Assembly: GCA_004431415.1 (NCBI GenBank) | Contig: QPMI01000392.1 | Coordinates: 21,168 to 85,167 of the forward strand | Origin: Cyanophora paradoxa | Taxonomy: Eukaryota > Glaucocystophyceae > Cyanophorales > Cyanophoraceae | Direction of reading: 5' to 3' | Length of the DNA stretch: 64,000 nucleotides | Part shown: positions 34,426 to 42,675 of the stretch, in pieces | Layout of the letters: each line of letters begins with the position of its first letter | How positions within the stretch are numbered: the first letter of the stretch is position 1 | Notes under the pieces: generated by a model | Told to the model about the DNA's origin: nothing | The model's input: the letters and a program-made list of their open reading frames with translations, nothing else | Database searches by the model: none | Program-made: the position numbers and the translations under genes

Positions 34426-35100
34426 ATGAGCGCCCGCGGGCACCGGGCCACCCCGTACCCCAGGCGCTTCGGCGGGGAGCGGGACCCGCTCCGCGCGCGG
34501 AGCGGGCACGGTCTGCACGAGTACGACGCGGCGCGCGGCTCCATCCGCGTGCCTCTGCCCGTGGCGCGCGGCAAGTCCTGGGTCGAGACCGAGGTCGTCG
34601 AGGCGCCGGCGGGGGGCGACCCGCGCACGGACCCCGCCGCCCTCGCCCGCTTCGTCTCCCTCGGCCACCTCGCCGCCCTCACCTGCTGGTGCATGCGGAA
34701 CGCGTCGAGCGCCGAGCTGCCGGCCGGCGCGGCCGGCGCCGACGAGAGGGACCCGTGCGCGGTCTGCCTGGAGCCGCACGCGCGGCCCGTCCGCCTCGCC
34801 TGCAACCACGTCTTCTGCCTCCACTGCCTCGCCTCGCTGCCCCCCGCCGACTTTCGCTGCCCCCTCTGCCGCGCCGCCCCCGGCGCCGGCATCACCTTTC
34901 TCGCCGGCGAGCACGCGGCGCGGTGGCGGGCGGACCCGCAGGGCTACGGGCGGCGCCTCGACGAGGGGGCGGCGGCGCTCCCCGCCTGGGCGCCGCAGGC
35001 GTTTCGCGATCGCTACCGCTCGGCCGCGTGGCTCGTCCCCCCCGAGCTGCACTCGGGCCCTCGCCCCCGGCCCGCCCCCGCGGCCGCTCACGATCAGTGA
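34426..35100 (+). CDS. RING-finger protein, 224 aa
   Basis: Start MSARGHRATPYP, about 100 bp after a CATAAAAGGG box. A C3HC4 RING occupies about residues 109-148: CAVCLEPHARPV, then CNHVFCLHCLASLP, then CPLC. All eight metal ligands are present, with Leu after the second Cys. RING proteins usually recruit ubiquitin-charged E2 enzymes, so this is a probable E3 ligase. The N-terminal 100 residues are unrecognised. The C-terminus is Trp/Arg-rich then Pro/Ala-rich. It diverges from the primase-helicase gene and is followed by a tandem array. Confidence 0.85.
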   Translation: MSARGHRATPYPRRFGGERDPLRARSGHGLHEYDAARGSIRVPLPVARGKSWVETEVVEAPAGGDPRTDPAALARFVSLGHLAALTCWCMRNASSAELPAGAAGADERDPCAVCLEPHARPVRLACNHVFCLHCLASLPPADFRCPLCRAAPGAGITFLAGEHAARWRADPQGYGRRLDEGAAALPAWAPQAFRDRYRSAAWLVPPELHSGPRPRPAPAAAHDQ

Positions 35101-35149
35101 TCCTCCCATCTTCCCCCTTGCAATATTAATTGATTGGAACGTGCATGTG

Positions 35150-35530
35150 CTCTCGGTGAGACGAGGCGAGGGCGCGGCAGGGGGCGGGGGGGGCGGGGGT
35201 ACGGCCGAACCGAGCCCCGCCGCTTATGGCCCGCCTGGTCGATTCCGGCTACGGCGCCTGTACCCCTGCGCGGACCCGCGAGCTCGCGGTGAGACGAGGC
35301 GAGGGCGCGGCGGGGGGCGGGGGGGGCGGGGGTACGGCCGAACCGAGCCCCGCCGCTTATGGCCCGCCTGGTCGATTCCGGCTACGGCGCCTGTACCCCT
35401 GGGCGGGCCCGTGAGCTCTTCGGTGAGACGAGGTGAGCGGCGGGGGGCGGGGCGAGCGGGGGGTACGGACGGACCGGGCCCACCGCTTATGGCCCGCCTG
35501 GGCAATTCCACCGATGTCCTGCGGGTCCTC
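35150..35530 (+). repeat. Tandem array F2, plus orientation (2 good, 1 eroded monomer)
   Basis: F2 monomers (about 130 bp) with cores near 35236 and 35365 and a degenerate one near 35497. They mirror the F2 array at 26.2-28.3 kb on the other side of the primase-helicase/RING pair. Confidence 0.8.
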
Positions 35531-35589
35531 GCTGAGAGGATGCGGGGGGCCAGGGGTAGTCGAAGAGGGATGGAAAAGGGCAGCGTTAG

Positions 35590-35800
35590 CAGGGGTACAC
35601 ACGCCGTAGCCGGAATCGACCAGGCCGCCCCTACTGCGCGCCAGCTGCAGCGAGCCGAACGGGCCGCAGGGCGAGCGAGGGCGAGCGCGAGGGGCGTACG
35701 AGAATCGGAGAGGGCGCGATTGAGGGGTACACACGCCGTAGCCGGAATCGACCAGGCCGCCCCTACTGCGAGCCAGATGCAGCGAGCCGTACGGGGTGCT
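35590..35800 (-). repeat. Tandem array F1, minus orientation (2 monomers)
   Basis: Two F1 monomers (cores near 35603 and 35733), each reading GGGTACACACGCC on the plus strand. They follow the F2 array, the mirror image of the order at 24.7-28.3 kb. Confidence 0.8.
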
Positions 35801-36027
35801 CGCCGCGGGTGCGCGAGGCCGGGGGTGCGCGAGGGGGTCCCCCGAACGGGCCCGCTCGGGCGTGGCATCTGCCAGATCTAGAGCAGCGGGCGGCCGCCGG
35901 CCAACTCGCCACAGGCTCGGCGAGGCGTGACGCGACCTTGCGCTCGAGCTCTTTTCCCTGCGAGGGCTGGGCTTCACGTGAACGGGCCGGGAAGGATTGA
36001 GGGGGGTAGGGCGCAGCGGGCTCCGTC

Positions 36028-36100
36028 GGGAATCCCAACCGCGGCCGGGAATCCCCCACGCTCCCGGGTCACCAAGGGAATCGTGGGTCTATAAAAGGGT
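36028..36100 (+). promoter_or_regulatory. Paired GGGAATCCC sites and TATAAAAGGG
   Basis: Sites at 36028-36036 and 36047-36055 (19 bp apart), a half-match GGGAATCG near 36076, then CTATAAAAGGG (36089-36099). The ATG is about 110 bp further on. This is the clearest example of the shared promoter. Confidence 0.75.
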
Positions 36101-36205
36101 TCGCGGCCGCTCCGGTCGGCATCGAGCGTCATTCGCACTCGCGGCCTCGCACGCGCACCCGAAAGCTTACACCAGCCCAGACCTAGACCGCCCCAGCGAT
36201 CGATC

Positions 36206-36817
36206 ATGAACGCCGCCAAAGTGGAGAGCCTGGTCATTCGCGCGACGGACCTGTTCGAGGACGACGAGCCAAAGCTCGTCGCCGCCGGCGCCAAACGGCC
36301 CCTCGACGCGCACGAGCGGATTTTCAGCTCTAAGCCTCTGGAGGAATGCAGCCCCAAGGAGCACCGGGAGATCCTCCGGGTCTGCGCCGACGGAGCCCGC
36401 GAAGTCGTGAACCTCGACTGCCGCGCCAGGATCGACGCGAAGCGCGCCAGAGCCGTAGACGCCATCGACCGAGCCTTCAAGTGCGCCCGTATCGAGCGAT
36501 ACGCCGGCACCACATCCGACAACTTCTGTAAGAAGATCAGCAATTACCAGGGGGCATGGACGGATGCGAAGAGCTTCCCCCGCCTCGAGCGGGAGATGTG
36601 GGATGGCTACGTGAACGAAGGCAGCCGGTACCGCGGGCCCCGGGCGAACAGCGGCGGGTACGCCAAGGCGGAGCTCGCGTTCCGGCTCTACCGGGAGGCG
36701 GTGCTCTGCCAGGAGCTGGAGTGGCGCAAGCCGATCTACGAAGAGCTCGTTGCCGAGCTCGACGCGGCCCTCGCGGCCGCCCCCGCCCCCGCCCCCGCTA
36801 GCGCTCGTGACCAGTGA
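36206..36817 (+). CDS. 203-aa protein of unknown function, duplicated gene copy 1
   Basis: Start MNAAKVESLVIRATDLFEDDEP. Charged and largely helical, with scattered Cys and no recognised domain. It ends with an Ala/Pro repeat (APAPAPASARDQ). Almost identical to the gene at 38318-38947, but six residues (FRKKGQ) are missing after WDGYVNE. The same promoter lies upstream of both copies, so both are probably expressed. Confidence 0.82.
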   Translation: MNAAKVESLVIRATDLFEDDEPKLVAAGAKRPLDAHERIFSSKPLEECSPKEHREILRVCADGAREVVNLDCRARIDAKRARAVDAIDRAFKCARIERYAGTTSDNFCKKISNYQGAWTDAKSFPRLEREMWDGYVNEGSRYRGPRANSGGYAKAELAFRLYREAVLCQELEWRKPIYEELVAELDAALAAAPAPAPASARDQ

Positions 36818-37135
36818 TCCTTTCCCTCTCCCTTCTTCCCCTTGGCCGTACCTGTACGCGTGGGGCCTCGCCTTTTCTCTCCAGACCCGCATGTATACGT
36901 ATATGTGTGTTGCGTGAAACAAACGTTGTAACTAATTTATAAACCGACCCGTACCAGTGTGAACCATTGAACGCTATATATAGCTACGTATACCCACACT
37001 GTGTGTGAGACTCAGAGAGTGATCATGGGAGGAAATCTAGAGACGATGCGAATTCGAAGAGCAAGAACGTTAACGGGTACGCGAGCTTAGGCCGTACCCG
37101 AAATCCGGAATCGGTCACACCGCCTACAACGTATA

Positions 37136-37449
37136 TTTTACGTATATGTACGTATACTGCCGCAGTGCAGCCGCACGCCCCGCGCGCGATACCTCTGCCT
37201 TCTGTTATGCGTACTACGCTAGCTTTCGCTAGAATACGTTTACTAGTACGTATACGTTTACGTATGGAAGTACTGGTGCAAGCATGGGCATTGATATTCG
37301 CATGCATCCTTATGCATCGTGGCCATGGCGTGAAGCTTATATCGCCTTTGACGCAGAACCGTACATGTAATTATATCCAACCAAATGCAAGCTAATTACA
37401 AGCGTTACTGCCAAGCGCATGCATACGTATATGCGACCTCCCAATCGCC
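37136..37449. other. A+T-rich spacer
   Basis: Palindrome-rich (ACGTATACGT, TGCATGC, TTACGTA) sequence between copy 1 of the duplication and the end of the next minus-strand gene. No gene seen. Confidence 0.5.
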
Positions 37450-37812
37450 CTAGGCCTCGCACTCGGCGCGGATGCGATTGTCGTCCTCGATGAACCGCTC
37501 CCCGAGCCTCACGATCTCCTCCCACGTCACCGACGCCGCCGCAGCTCGAATCTCCTCGGGCGAGAGGCTCCCGAGCCAAACGATGTCCGCGTTGTCGTAT
37601 ACGTACGCGCCGTTGTCGACGGGTGTGTCCTCAGCCTCGGACGTCGACTCGGCGCGGATGCGGTCGTCGTCCTCGATAAACCGATCAGCGAGCCTCACGA
37701 TCTCTTCCCACGTGCACGTCATCGTCGCCGCCGCGCACGTTTCCTCGCCCATTGCAACCGACGTGACAGTATCGGCGCCGTTGGCTTCAATGTACGCGTA
37801 CGCGTTGGACAT
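37450..37812 (-). CDS. Acidic protein with two TWEEI-type repeats, 120 aa
   Basis: The ATG at 37812 (MSNAYAYIEANG) is the first after a TATAAAAGAG box. Two copies of a 22-residue motif, TCTWEEIVRLADRFIEDDDRI and a near-copy from SVTWEEIVRLGERF, are separated by about 50 residues. The single-copy relative is at 19803-20093. Strongly acidic and probably helical. No known family. It lies between the two copies of the 1.1-kb duplication but on the other strand. Confidence 0.78.
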   Translation of the reverse strand: MSNAYAYIEANGADTVTSVAMGEETCAAATMTCTWEEIVRLADRFIEDDDRIRAESTSEAEDTPVDNGAYVYDNADIVWLGSLSPEEIRAAAASVTWEEIVRLGERFIEDDNRIRAECEA

Positions 37813-37875
37813 GTTTCCCAAACCGCTTTGTTTTGCGAAAGGGAACTGACGATGTGGTCTACGAGGCCAGGGCGG

Positions 37876-37937
37876 ATCTCTTTTATAGCCCTTCTCTCTT
37901 CTGCACTGCGGCATCTCATGTGCATGCCGGGATTCCC
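37876..37937 (-). promoter_or_regulatory. GGGAATCCC site and TATAAAAGAG box
   Basis: On the minus strand GGGAATCCC (37929-37937) precedes CTATAAAAGAG (about 37877-37888), about 65 bp before the ATG at 37812. Confidence 0.65.
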
Positions 37938-38139
37938 GATCTCTGACCGAAAAAGATTTCTGAGACGGATTCCGTGCGTGCGCGCCCCCGTCGGTAAGGG
38001 TACACGTACACGTGTACATGTGCGCATGCACAGCCTGAGCAGGAGTGAAACAGCGCCGTACGCTGGCGATCATTCGACATTCAACGAATTGTGCACACGT
38101 GCAGACGTGTACGGCAACGCTGCAGCAGCGGGCTCCGTC

Positions 38140-38213
38140 GGGAATCCCAACCGCGGCCGGGAATCCCCCACGCTCCCGGGTCCCCAAGGGAATCGCGGGT
38201 CTATAAAAGGGTT
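38140..38213 (+). promoter_or_regulatory. Paired GGGAATCCC sites and TATAAAAGGG (copy 2)
   Basis: Sites at 38140-38148 and 38159-38167, a GGGAATCG half-match near 38190, then CTATAAAAGGG (38202-38212). Same spacing as copy 1. Confidence 0.75.
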
Positions 38214-38317
38214 CGCGGCCGCTCCGGTCGGCATCGAGCGTCATTCGCACTCGCGGCCTCGCACGCGCACCCGAAAGCTCACGCCAGCCCAGACCTAGAC
38301 CGCCCCAGCGATCGATC

Positions 38318-38947
38318 ATGAACGCCGCCAAAGTGGAGAGCCTGGTCATTCGCGCGACGGACCTGTTCGAGGACGACGAGCCAAAGCTCGTCGCCGCCGG
38401 CGCCAAACGGCCCCTCGACGCGCACGAGCGGATTTTCAGCTCTAAGCCTCTGGAGGAATGCAGCCCCAAGGAGCACCGGGAGATCCTCCGGGTCTGCGCC
38501 GACGGAGCCCGCGAAGTCGTGAACCTCGACTGCCGCGCCAGGATCGACGCGAAGCGCGCCAGAGCCGTAGACGCCATCGACCGAGCCTTCAAGTGCGCCC
38601 GTATCGAGCGATACGCCGGCACCACATCCGACAACTTCTGTAAGAAGATCAGCAATTACCAGGGGGCATGGACGGATGCGAAGAGCTTCCCCCGCCTCGA
38701 GCGGGAGATGTGGGATGGCTACGTGAACGAATTCCGCAAGAAAGGCCAAGGCAGCCGGTACCGCGGGCCCCGGGCGAACAGCGGCGGGTACGCCAAGGCG
38801 GAGCTCGCGTTCCGGCTCTACCGGGAGGCGGTGCTCTGCCAGGAGCTGGAGTGGCGCAAGCCGATCTACGAAGAGCTCGTTGCCGAGCTCGACGCGGCCC
38901 TCGCGGCCGCCCCCGCCCCCGCCCCCGCTAGCGCTCGTGACCAGTGA
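38318..38947 (+). CDS. 209-aa protein of unknown function, duplicated gene copy 2
   Basis: Same protein as 36206-36817 with six extra residues (FRKKGQ) after WDGYVNE. No recognised domain. The identity between copies, including silent positions, points to recent duplication or gene conversion. Confidence 0.82.
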   Translation: MNAAKVESLVIRATDLFEDDEPKLVAAGAKRPLDAHERIFSSKPLEECSPKEHREILRVCADGAREVVNLDCRARIDAKRARAVDAIDRAFKCARIERYAGTTSDNFCKKISNYQGAWTDAKSFPRLEREMWDGYVNEFRKKGQGSRYRGPRANSGGYAKAELAFRLYREAVLCQELEWRKPIYEELVAELDAALAAAPAPAPASARDQ

Positions 38948-39286
38948 TCCTTTCCCTCTCCCTTCTTCCCCTTGGCCGTACCTGTACGCGTGGGGCCTCG
39001 CCTTTTCTCTCCAGACCCGCATGTATACGTATATGTGTGTTGCGTGAAATAAACGTTGTAACTAATTTATAAACCGACCCGTACCAGTGTGAACCATTGA
39101 ACGCTATATATAGCTACGTATGCCCACACTGTGTGTGAGACTCAGAGAGTGATCATGGGAGGAAATCTAGAGGCGATGCGAATTCGAAGAGCAAGAACGT
39201 TAACTTAGTAACGTTAACACGGGTACGCGAGCTTAGGCCGTACCCGGATCCGGAGTCGGTCACACCGCGGCCGCCTACAACGTATA

Positions 39287-39752
39287 TAGCCAGTAAACGT
39301 CGTAACAGGCGGGGACGCGCCCGCAATCTCCCCAAAGAGGCTCCCGACCAGGCTAGCCTATATATAGCTAGTAGCGTGCAGGCGCCCGCACACCGCGGCC
39401 GTATGCGTGGCGGATCGTGATCGATCGAAAGGCAATGTTTCAACTCATGATCATGATCAGTACGTATAGTGATTATTCGACAGATCATAGAGCCGCAAAC
39501 ATGTACACGTGCATACATACGTATACGTACGCATGCGCATGCGAAATATCCATTTCCGATCGATGTCATGATCTCCCACGAGCGCTAGCGCGAGTTTTCG
39601 TACCGTAGCTATAGATATAGATATATATATATAGTGTGTGTGCGTATGCACGCTTAAGCTTGCGCATGCGCATGCGCATATGTATACCAACGTGTATATA
39701 AACGTATACCGCACAACGCGTACCCCTCGCGATCACAATCAACCTTAGCTTC
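39287..39752. other. A+T-rich palindromic spacer
   Basis: No gene seen. Dense short palindromes (TATATA, GTATAC, GCATGCGC repeats near 39535 and 39660) lie between the duplication and the end of the F-box gene. Confidence 0.5.
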
Positions 39753-40787
39753 CTAATCAACGACAATGTACTCGATCTCGGCCTCTGCGGACGCGCCCGG
39801 CGCGGCGGAGCGCTCGGCGTCGGGCTCCTGCTGTCGCTTGCGCTTGCGACGCTCGGCCTTTTTCTCGAGATCGCGCACACGCCTCTCCGGATCGGGGATT
39901 TCGGCCTTCTCAACCAGCCAGCCACGGACGTCGGCGGGGTCGAAGCGCTCCCCCAGCGTCTCCGGGTCGTAGCCGGCCACGGGGAGGGCCCCGCGCGGGC
40001 GGTGATGCAGACAGCGACCGGGGACGAGGCGGTAGCGCTTGACGATCTCCGCCATGGAGAGGAGGCCCGGGCGGGCGGGGAGGCCGCGGCGGCGCTCCCG
40101 CTCCCTGACGATGGCGGCATAGTTCGTAAAGCCGGCCGCGTCGACGGCGAGGTGCGGGATGGTGGTTCCGTAGAGGCCGTACTTGACGCTGGCCTCGCGG
40201 GACTCGCCAGAGATGGCGCTGATCACGTGACCAATGGCCACGCCGTTCGCGGTGCTCGTGTAGGGAGCGGCGCAGTCGGCGCAGACGGGCCACTTTGTGA
40301 TCGGGTCGATAAACGGCGTGTCGGCCGCGGGGCTCCAGTCGCGGTGGCCGTAGAAGCACGCCTTGCAGCGCAAGGCGGCAAACGCAAAGTACGCGGCGTG
40401 GGGCCCTCCGCGCGGGGCCCTCTCCATGTTGGTGACGCCCAGCTCGAATTCCGTCGTGCACAGCTGCGCCCACGCCTGGTCGTGCTCCTTGACGATGGTG
40501 CGGAAGCGGCGGCAGAGGGATCCCAGGTACATGTTGGCGCCCTTGGCGCCCAGCATGGTGGCGATCTTTTCGCGGATGATCTCGTCGGGGAGGTCTAGAA
40601 ACGACACCGACGTCGACTTTGGCGCGGCAGGCACGATCGTGAGATCGATCTCGCGATTAATGTCGGCCTCGGCCTCGGCCGCGGGCGCCGGCGCCGGCAA
40701 CGCGCCCGGGCGGCCTCCATGCGCCACCGCCGCCACGAATTCGGGCTCGAGCTCAAGTGCACGGGTCGGCATCGGCGTCAGGGTCAT
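39753..40787 (-). CDS. F-box protein with zinc-binding CxxC pairs, 344 aa
   Basis: Start MTLTPMPTRAL. The F-box lies at about residues 61-105: SFLDLPDEIIREKIATMLG and SLCRRFRTIVKEHD, with the canonical LPDEI start. After it a CxxC pair (CKACFY) and a second (CADC) suggest a zinc ribbon. A conserved GLYGTTIPHLAVDAAG segment follows, and the C-terminus is a basic coiled coil (EKKAERRKRKRQ). F-box proteins recruit substrates to SKP1-cullin ligases, and a SKP1/BTB-like gene is at 17254-18198. The gene at 41356-42327 is a clear paralogue over most of its length. Confidence 0.8.
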   Translation of the reverse strand: MTLTPMPTRALELEPEFVAAVAHGGRPGALPAPAPAAEAEADINREIDLTIVPAAPKSTSVSFLDLPDEIIREKIATMLGAKGANMYLGSLCRRFRTIVKEHDQAWAQLCTTEFELGVTNMERAPRGGPHAAYFAFAALRCKACFYGHRDWSPAADTPFIDPITKWPVCADCAAPYTSTANGVAIGHVISAISGESREASVKYGLYGTTIPHLAVDAAGFTNYAAIVRERERRRGLPARPGLLSMAEIVKRYRLVPGRCLHHRPRGALPVAGYDPETLGERFDPADVRGWLVEKAEIPDPERRVRDLEKKAERRKRKRQQEPDAERSAAPGASAEAEIEYIVVD

Positions 40788-40875
40788 CTAGATCTTTGGA
40801 TGGATCGGGTGCGGTACCGGTGTCGCCGTCGTTTCTTTGGGTCGGCGCGCCCGAGTGACGAAATGGCGCCGCGCG

Positions 40876-40918
40876 ATCCCTTTTGTCGGCCGCCGGGTTT
40901 TTCGTGAACGGGAATCCC
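40876..40918 (-). promoter_or_regulatory. GGGAATCCC-type site and ACAAAAGGG box
   Basis: On the minus strand GGGATTCCC (40910-40918) precedes GACAAAAGGGATC (about 40876-40887), about 90 bp before the ATG at 40787. Confidence 0.65.
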
Positions 40919-41355
40919 GACCGAGGGGCCGGGGTGCGCATGCCGGAAGGAGCATACCCCTCAGGGCCTGTGCACTTGCACGTGACGCCGCGCCCCTTCA
41001 GGTCCGCGCCCTTTAATTTCCACCCTTGGCCGCGCCGCGAGAGGTCTCGAATTCATGTTTCGCGCGCAACGTGCGCGAGCCGCTGAGCGATTTTAAATTT
41101 CCTACGTATACGCACACATATACATCGCATGTAACGCATGTAACTTAAAGCTCAGTTTTATGTCCTTGGAACGTTAACTGATTTGATTACAAACATTATC
41201 GCTTCGCACATGGACTGACGGTCACTTTGCTGTTCCAAGCAAATCTCGTTCGATTCATGATATCGATCGGTATAGCTATCGATTATCATTTCTAGGTTTT
41301 TAGCTATTCGTATTCCACACCTGCACTGTGACAACTGCCGCTAACCTCTTTTCGG
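40919..41355. other. Spacer between the two F-box genes
   Basis: A+T-rich from about 41085 with GATATCGATC-type palindromes. No gene seen. Confidence 0.5.
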
Positions 41356-42327
41356 TCAAGGAGCGGTAACGAATTCTCCCAGATCGACGTCGTATATGTA
41401 GTTCATATAGCTGATCATGACGCCACCCCCGGCCGCCCCCGCGGCAGGCGCAGCCGGCGCGGTGGCATGCATATGCGCAGCCGGCGCGGTGTGCTGCTCG
41501 AACTGTCCGCGGCGGCGCTTGCGGTACTCCGCCGCCCTCTCGAGATTTCGTGCACGCCCCTCTGGATCGGGGATGCCGGCGCCGGCCTCATCGACCAGCC
41601 AGGCACGGATGTCGGCGGGGTCGAAGCGCTCCTCCAGCGTCTCCGGGTCGTAGCCGGCCGCGGCGAGGGCCCCGCGCGGACGGTGCTTCGTATTGCGGCG
41701 GGGGACGAGGTGGTAGCGCTTGACGATCTCCGCCATGGAGAGGAGGCCCGGGCGGGCGGGGAGGCCGCGGCGGCGCTCCCGCTCCCTGACGAGGGCGGCG
41801 TAGTTCGTTCGACCGGCCGCGTCGACGACTAGGTGCGGGATGGTGTTTCCGTAGAGCCCGTAATTGTCGTGGCTGTTCTTCGATTCATAAGAAATGGTGT
41901 AGATGCTGCTGATCGGGGTACGATCGCAGCGGGCGTCGGTGGAGCAGAGGCGCATGTTCAGGAGCGGGTCCATCACCATCGGCTCCTCGCTGGGCTTCCA
42001 GAAGCCGCGCTCAAAGCACAAGCGGCAGCGCGTCGCGAAAAAGCCGGCGTAGACGTTGTAGGCCGTCCCCGGCGGAGCGTCTTCGGGAACCACGATCCCG
42101 AGCTGCGTCTTGCACAGGGCCGCCCACTCGCCGTCGTCGTTTTTGACCAAGTCGCGAAAGCGGCGGTTCGTGGACCCCAGGGTGCGCTTGGCATCCCAGG
42201 GCCCGAGCCGCTTCGTTACCATGCGAAGGATCTCGTCGGGGAGGTCGGCGATCGACCTGGGCGCCGCCGGCTCGGAAAGGGGCGCCGCCGCCGCCGCCGC
42301 CGCCGCGTGCGTCGTCTCCGTGGCCAT
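41356..42327 (-). CDS. F-box protein, paralogue, 323 aa
   Basis: The ATG at 42327 (MATETTHAAAA) is chosen because the promoter lies directly upstream. The F-box is at about residues 24-68: SIADLPDEILRMVTKRLG and STNRRFRDLVKNDD. The CxxC element (CRLC), GLYGNTIPHLVVDAAG and the RERERRRGLPARPG segment match the neighbouring F-box gene. The C-terminus differs: His/Ala/Gly-rich then a short acidic end (YDVDLGEFVTAP). It is probably an SCF-type substrate receptor arising from tandem duplication. Confidence 0.8.
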   Translation of the reverse strand: MATETTHAAAAAAAAPLSEPAAPRSIADLPDEILRMVTKRLGPWDAKRTLGSTNRRFRDLVKNDDGEWAALCKTQLGIVVPEDAPPGTAYNVYAGFFATRCRLCFERGFWKPSEEPMVMDPLLNMRLCSTDARCDRTPISSIYTISYESKNSHDNYGLYGNTIPHLVVDAAGRTNYAALVRERERRRGLPARPGLLSMAEIVKRYHLVPRRNTKHRPRGALAAAGYDPETLEERFDPADIRAWLVDEAGAGIPDPEGRARNLERAAEYRKRRRGQFEQHTAPAAHMHATAPAAPAAGAAGGGVMISYMNYIYDVDLGEFVTAP

Positions 42328-42418
42328 CGGTATCTCTAGCGGTACGAGAATTGGTGGGGGGTGGGCGGCCTTTTCTCGGGCGATAGTGCACGCTCGTGTT
42401 GTGAGATGGCACCGCGCA

Positions 42419-42485
42419 ACCCCTTTTATCGACCCCGCGGTCTCGACGGCTCGACCCGGGATTCCCGGCGCCGCCCGGGAATCCC
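42419..42485 (-). promoter_or_regulatory. Paired GGGAATCCC sites and GATAAAAGGGG
   Basis: Sites at 42458-42466 and 42477-42485 (19 bp apart, as in the 36-kb gene) precede GATAAAAGGGG (minus reading, about 42420-42430) upstream of the ATG at 42327. Confidence 0.7.
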
Positions 42486-42615
42486 TTGGCATTCTTCCCC
42501 CCTCCCCCCCTTCCACCCCCTCCACCCCGCGCCTGCATCTACCCCGTAACGTCTCGGGGGATCCTGAAGGCGCTTTGTTCGTCGTTGGAGAAAGAGGGAG
42601 AGGGGGTAGGGGGAT

Positions 42616-42648
<33 letters not shown>
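42616..42648. other. 33-G homopolymer run
   Basis: 33 consecutive G, just beyond the 3' end of the minus-strand gene at 42676 and followed by more broken G runs. The true length is uncertain in any assembly. Confidence 0.7.
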
Positions 42649-42675
42649 CGGGGGGGGGAGGGGGGGGGGTCCCGA

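Larger units (their letters stand above)
36014..37135 (+). repeat. 1.1-kb segmental duplication, copy 1
   Basis: Near-identical to 38126-39286. It includes promoter, whole gene and about 300 bp of 3' sequence. Differences are a few substitutions and small indels, including 18 bp missing inside the gene. Confidence 0.9.
38126..39286 (+). repeat. 1.1-kb segmental duplication, copy 2
   Basis: Second copy of 36014-37135. It carries 18 extra bases in the gene and about 30 extra bases in the 3' region, including a GTTAAC-containing insertion near 39201-39220. Confidence 0.9.

Noticed and set aside
29610-35129. 1,839-codon plus-strand open frame opposite the primase-helicase
   Set aside because: Gly/Arg/Ala-rich antisense shadow caused by high G+C. 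The minus strand has ordered catalytic motifs.
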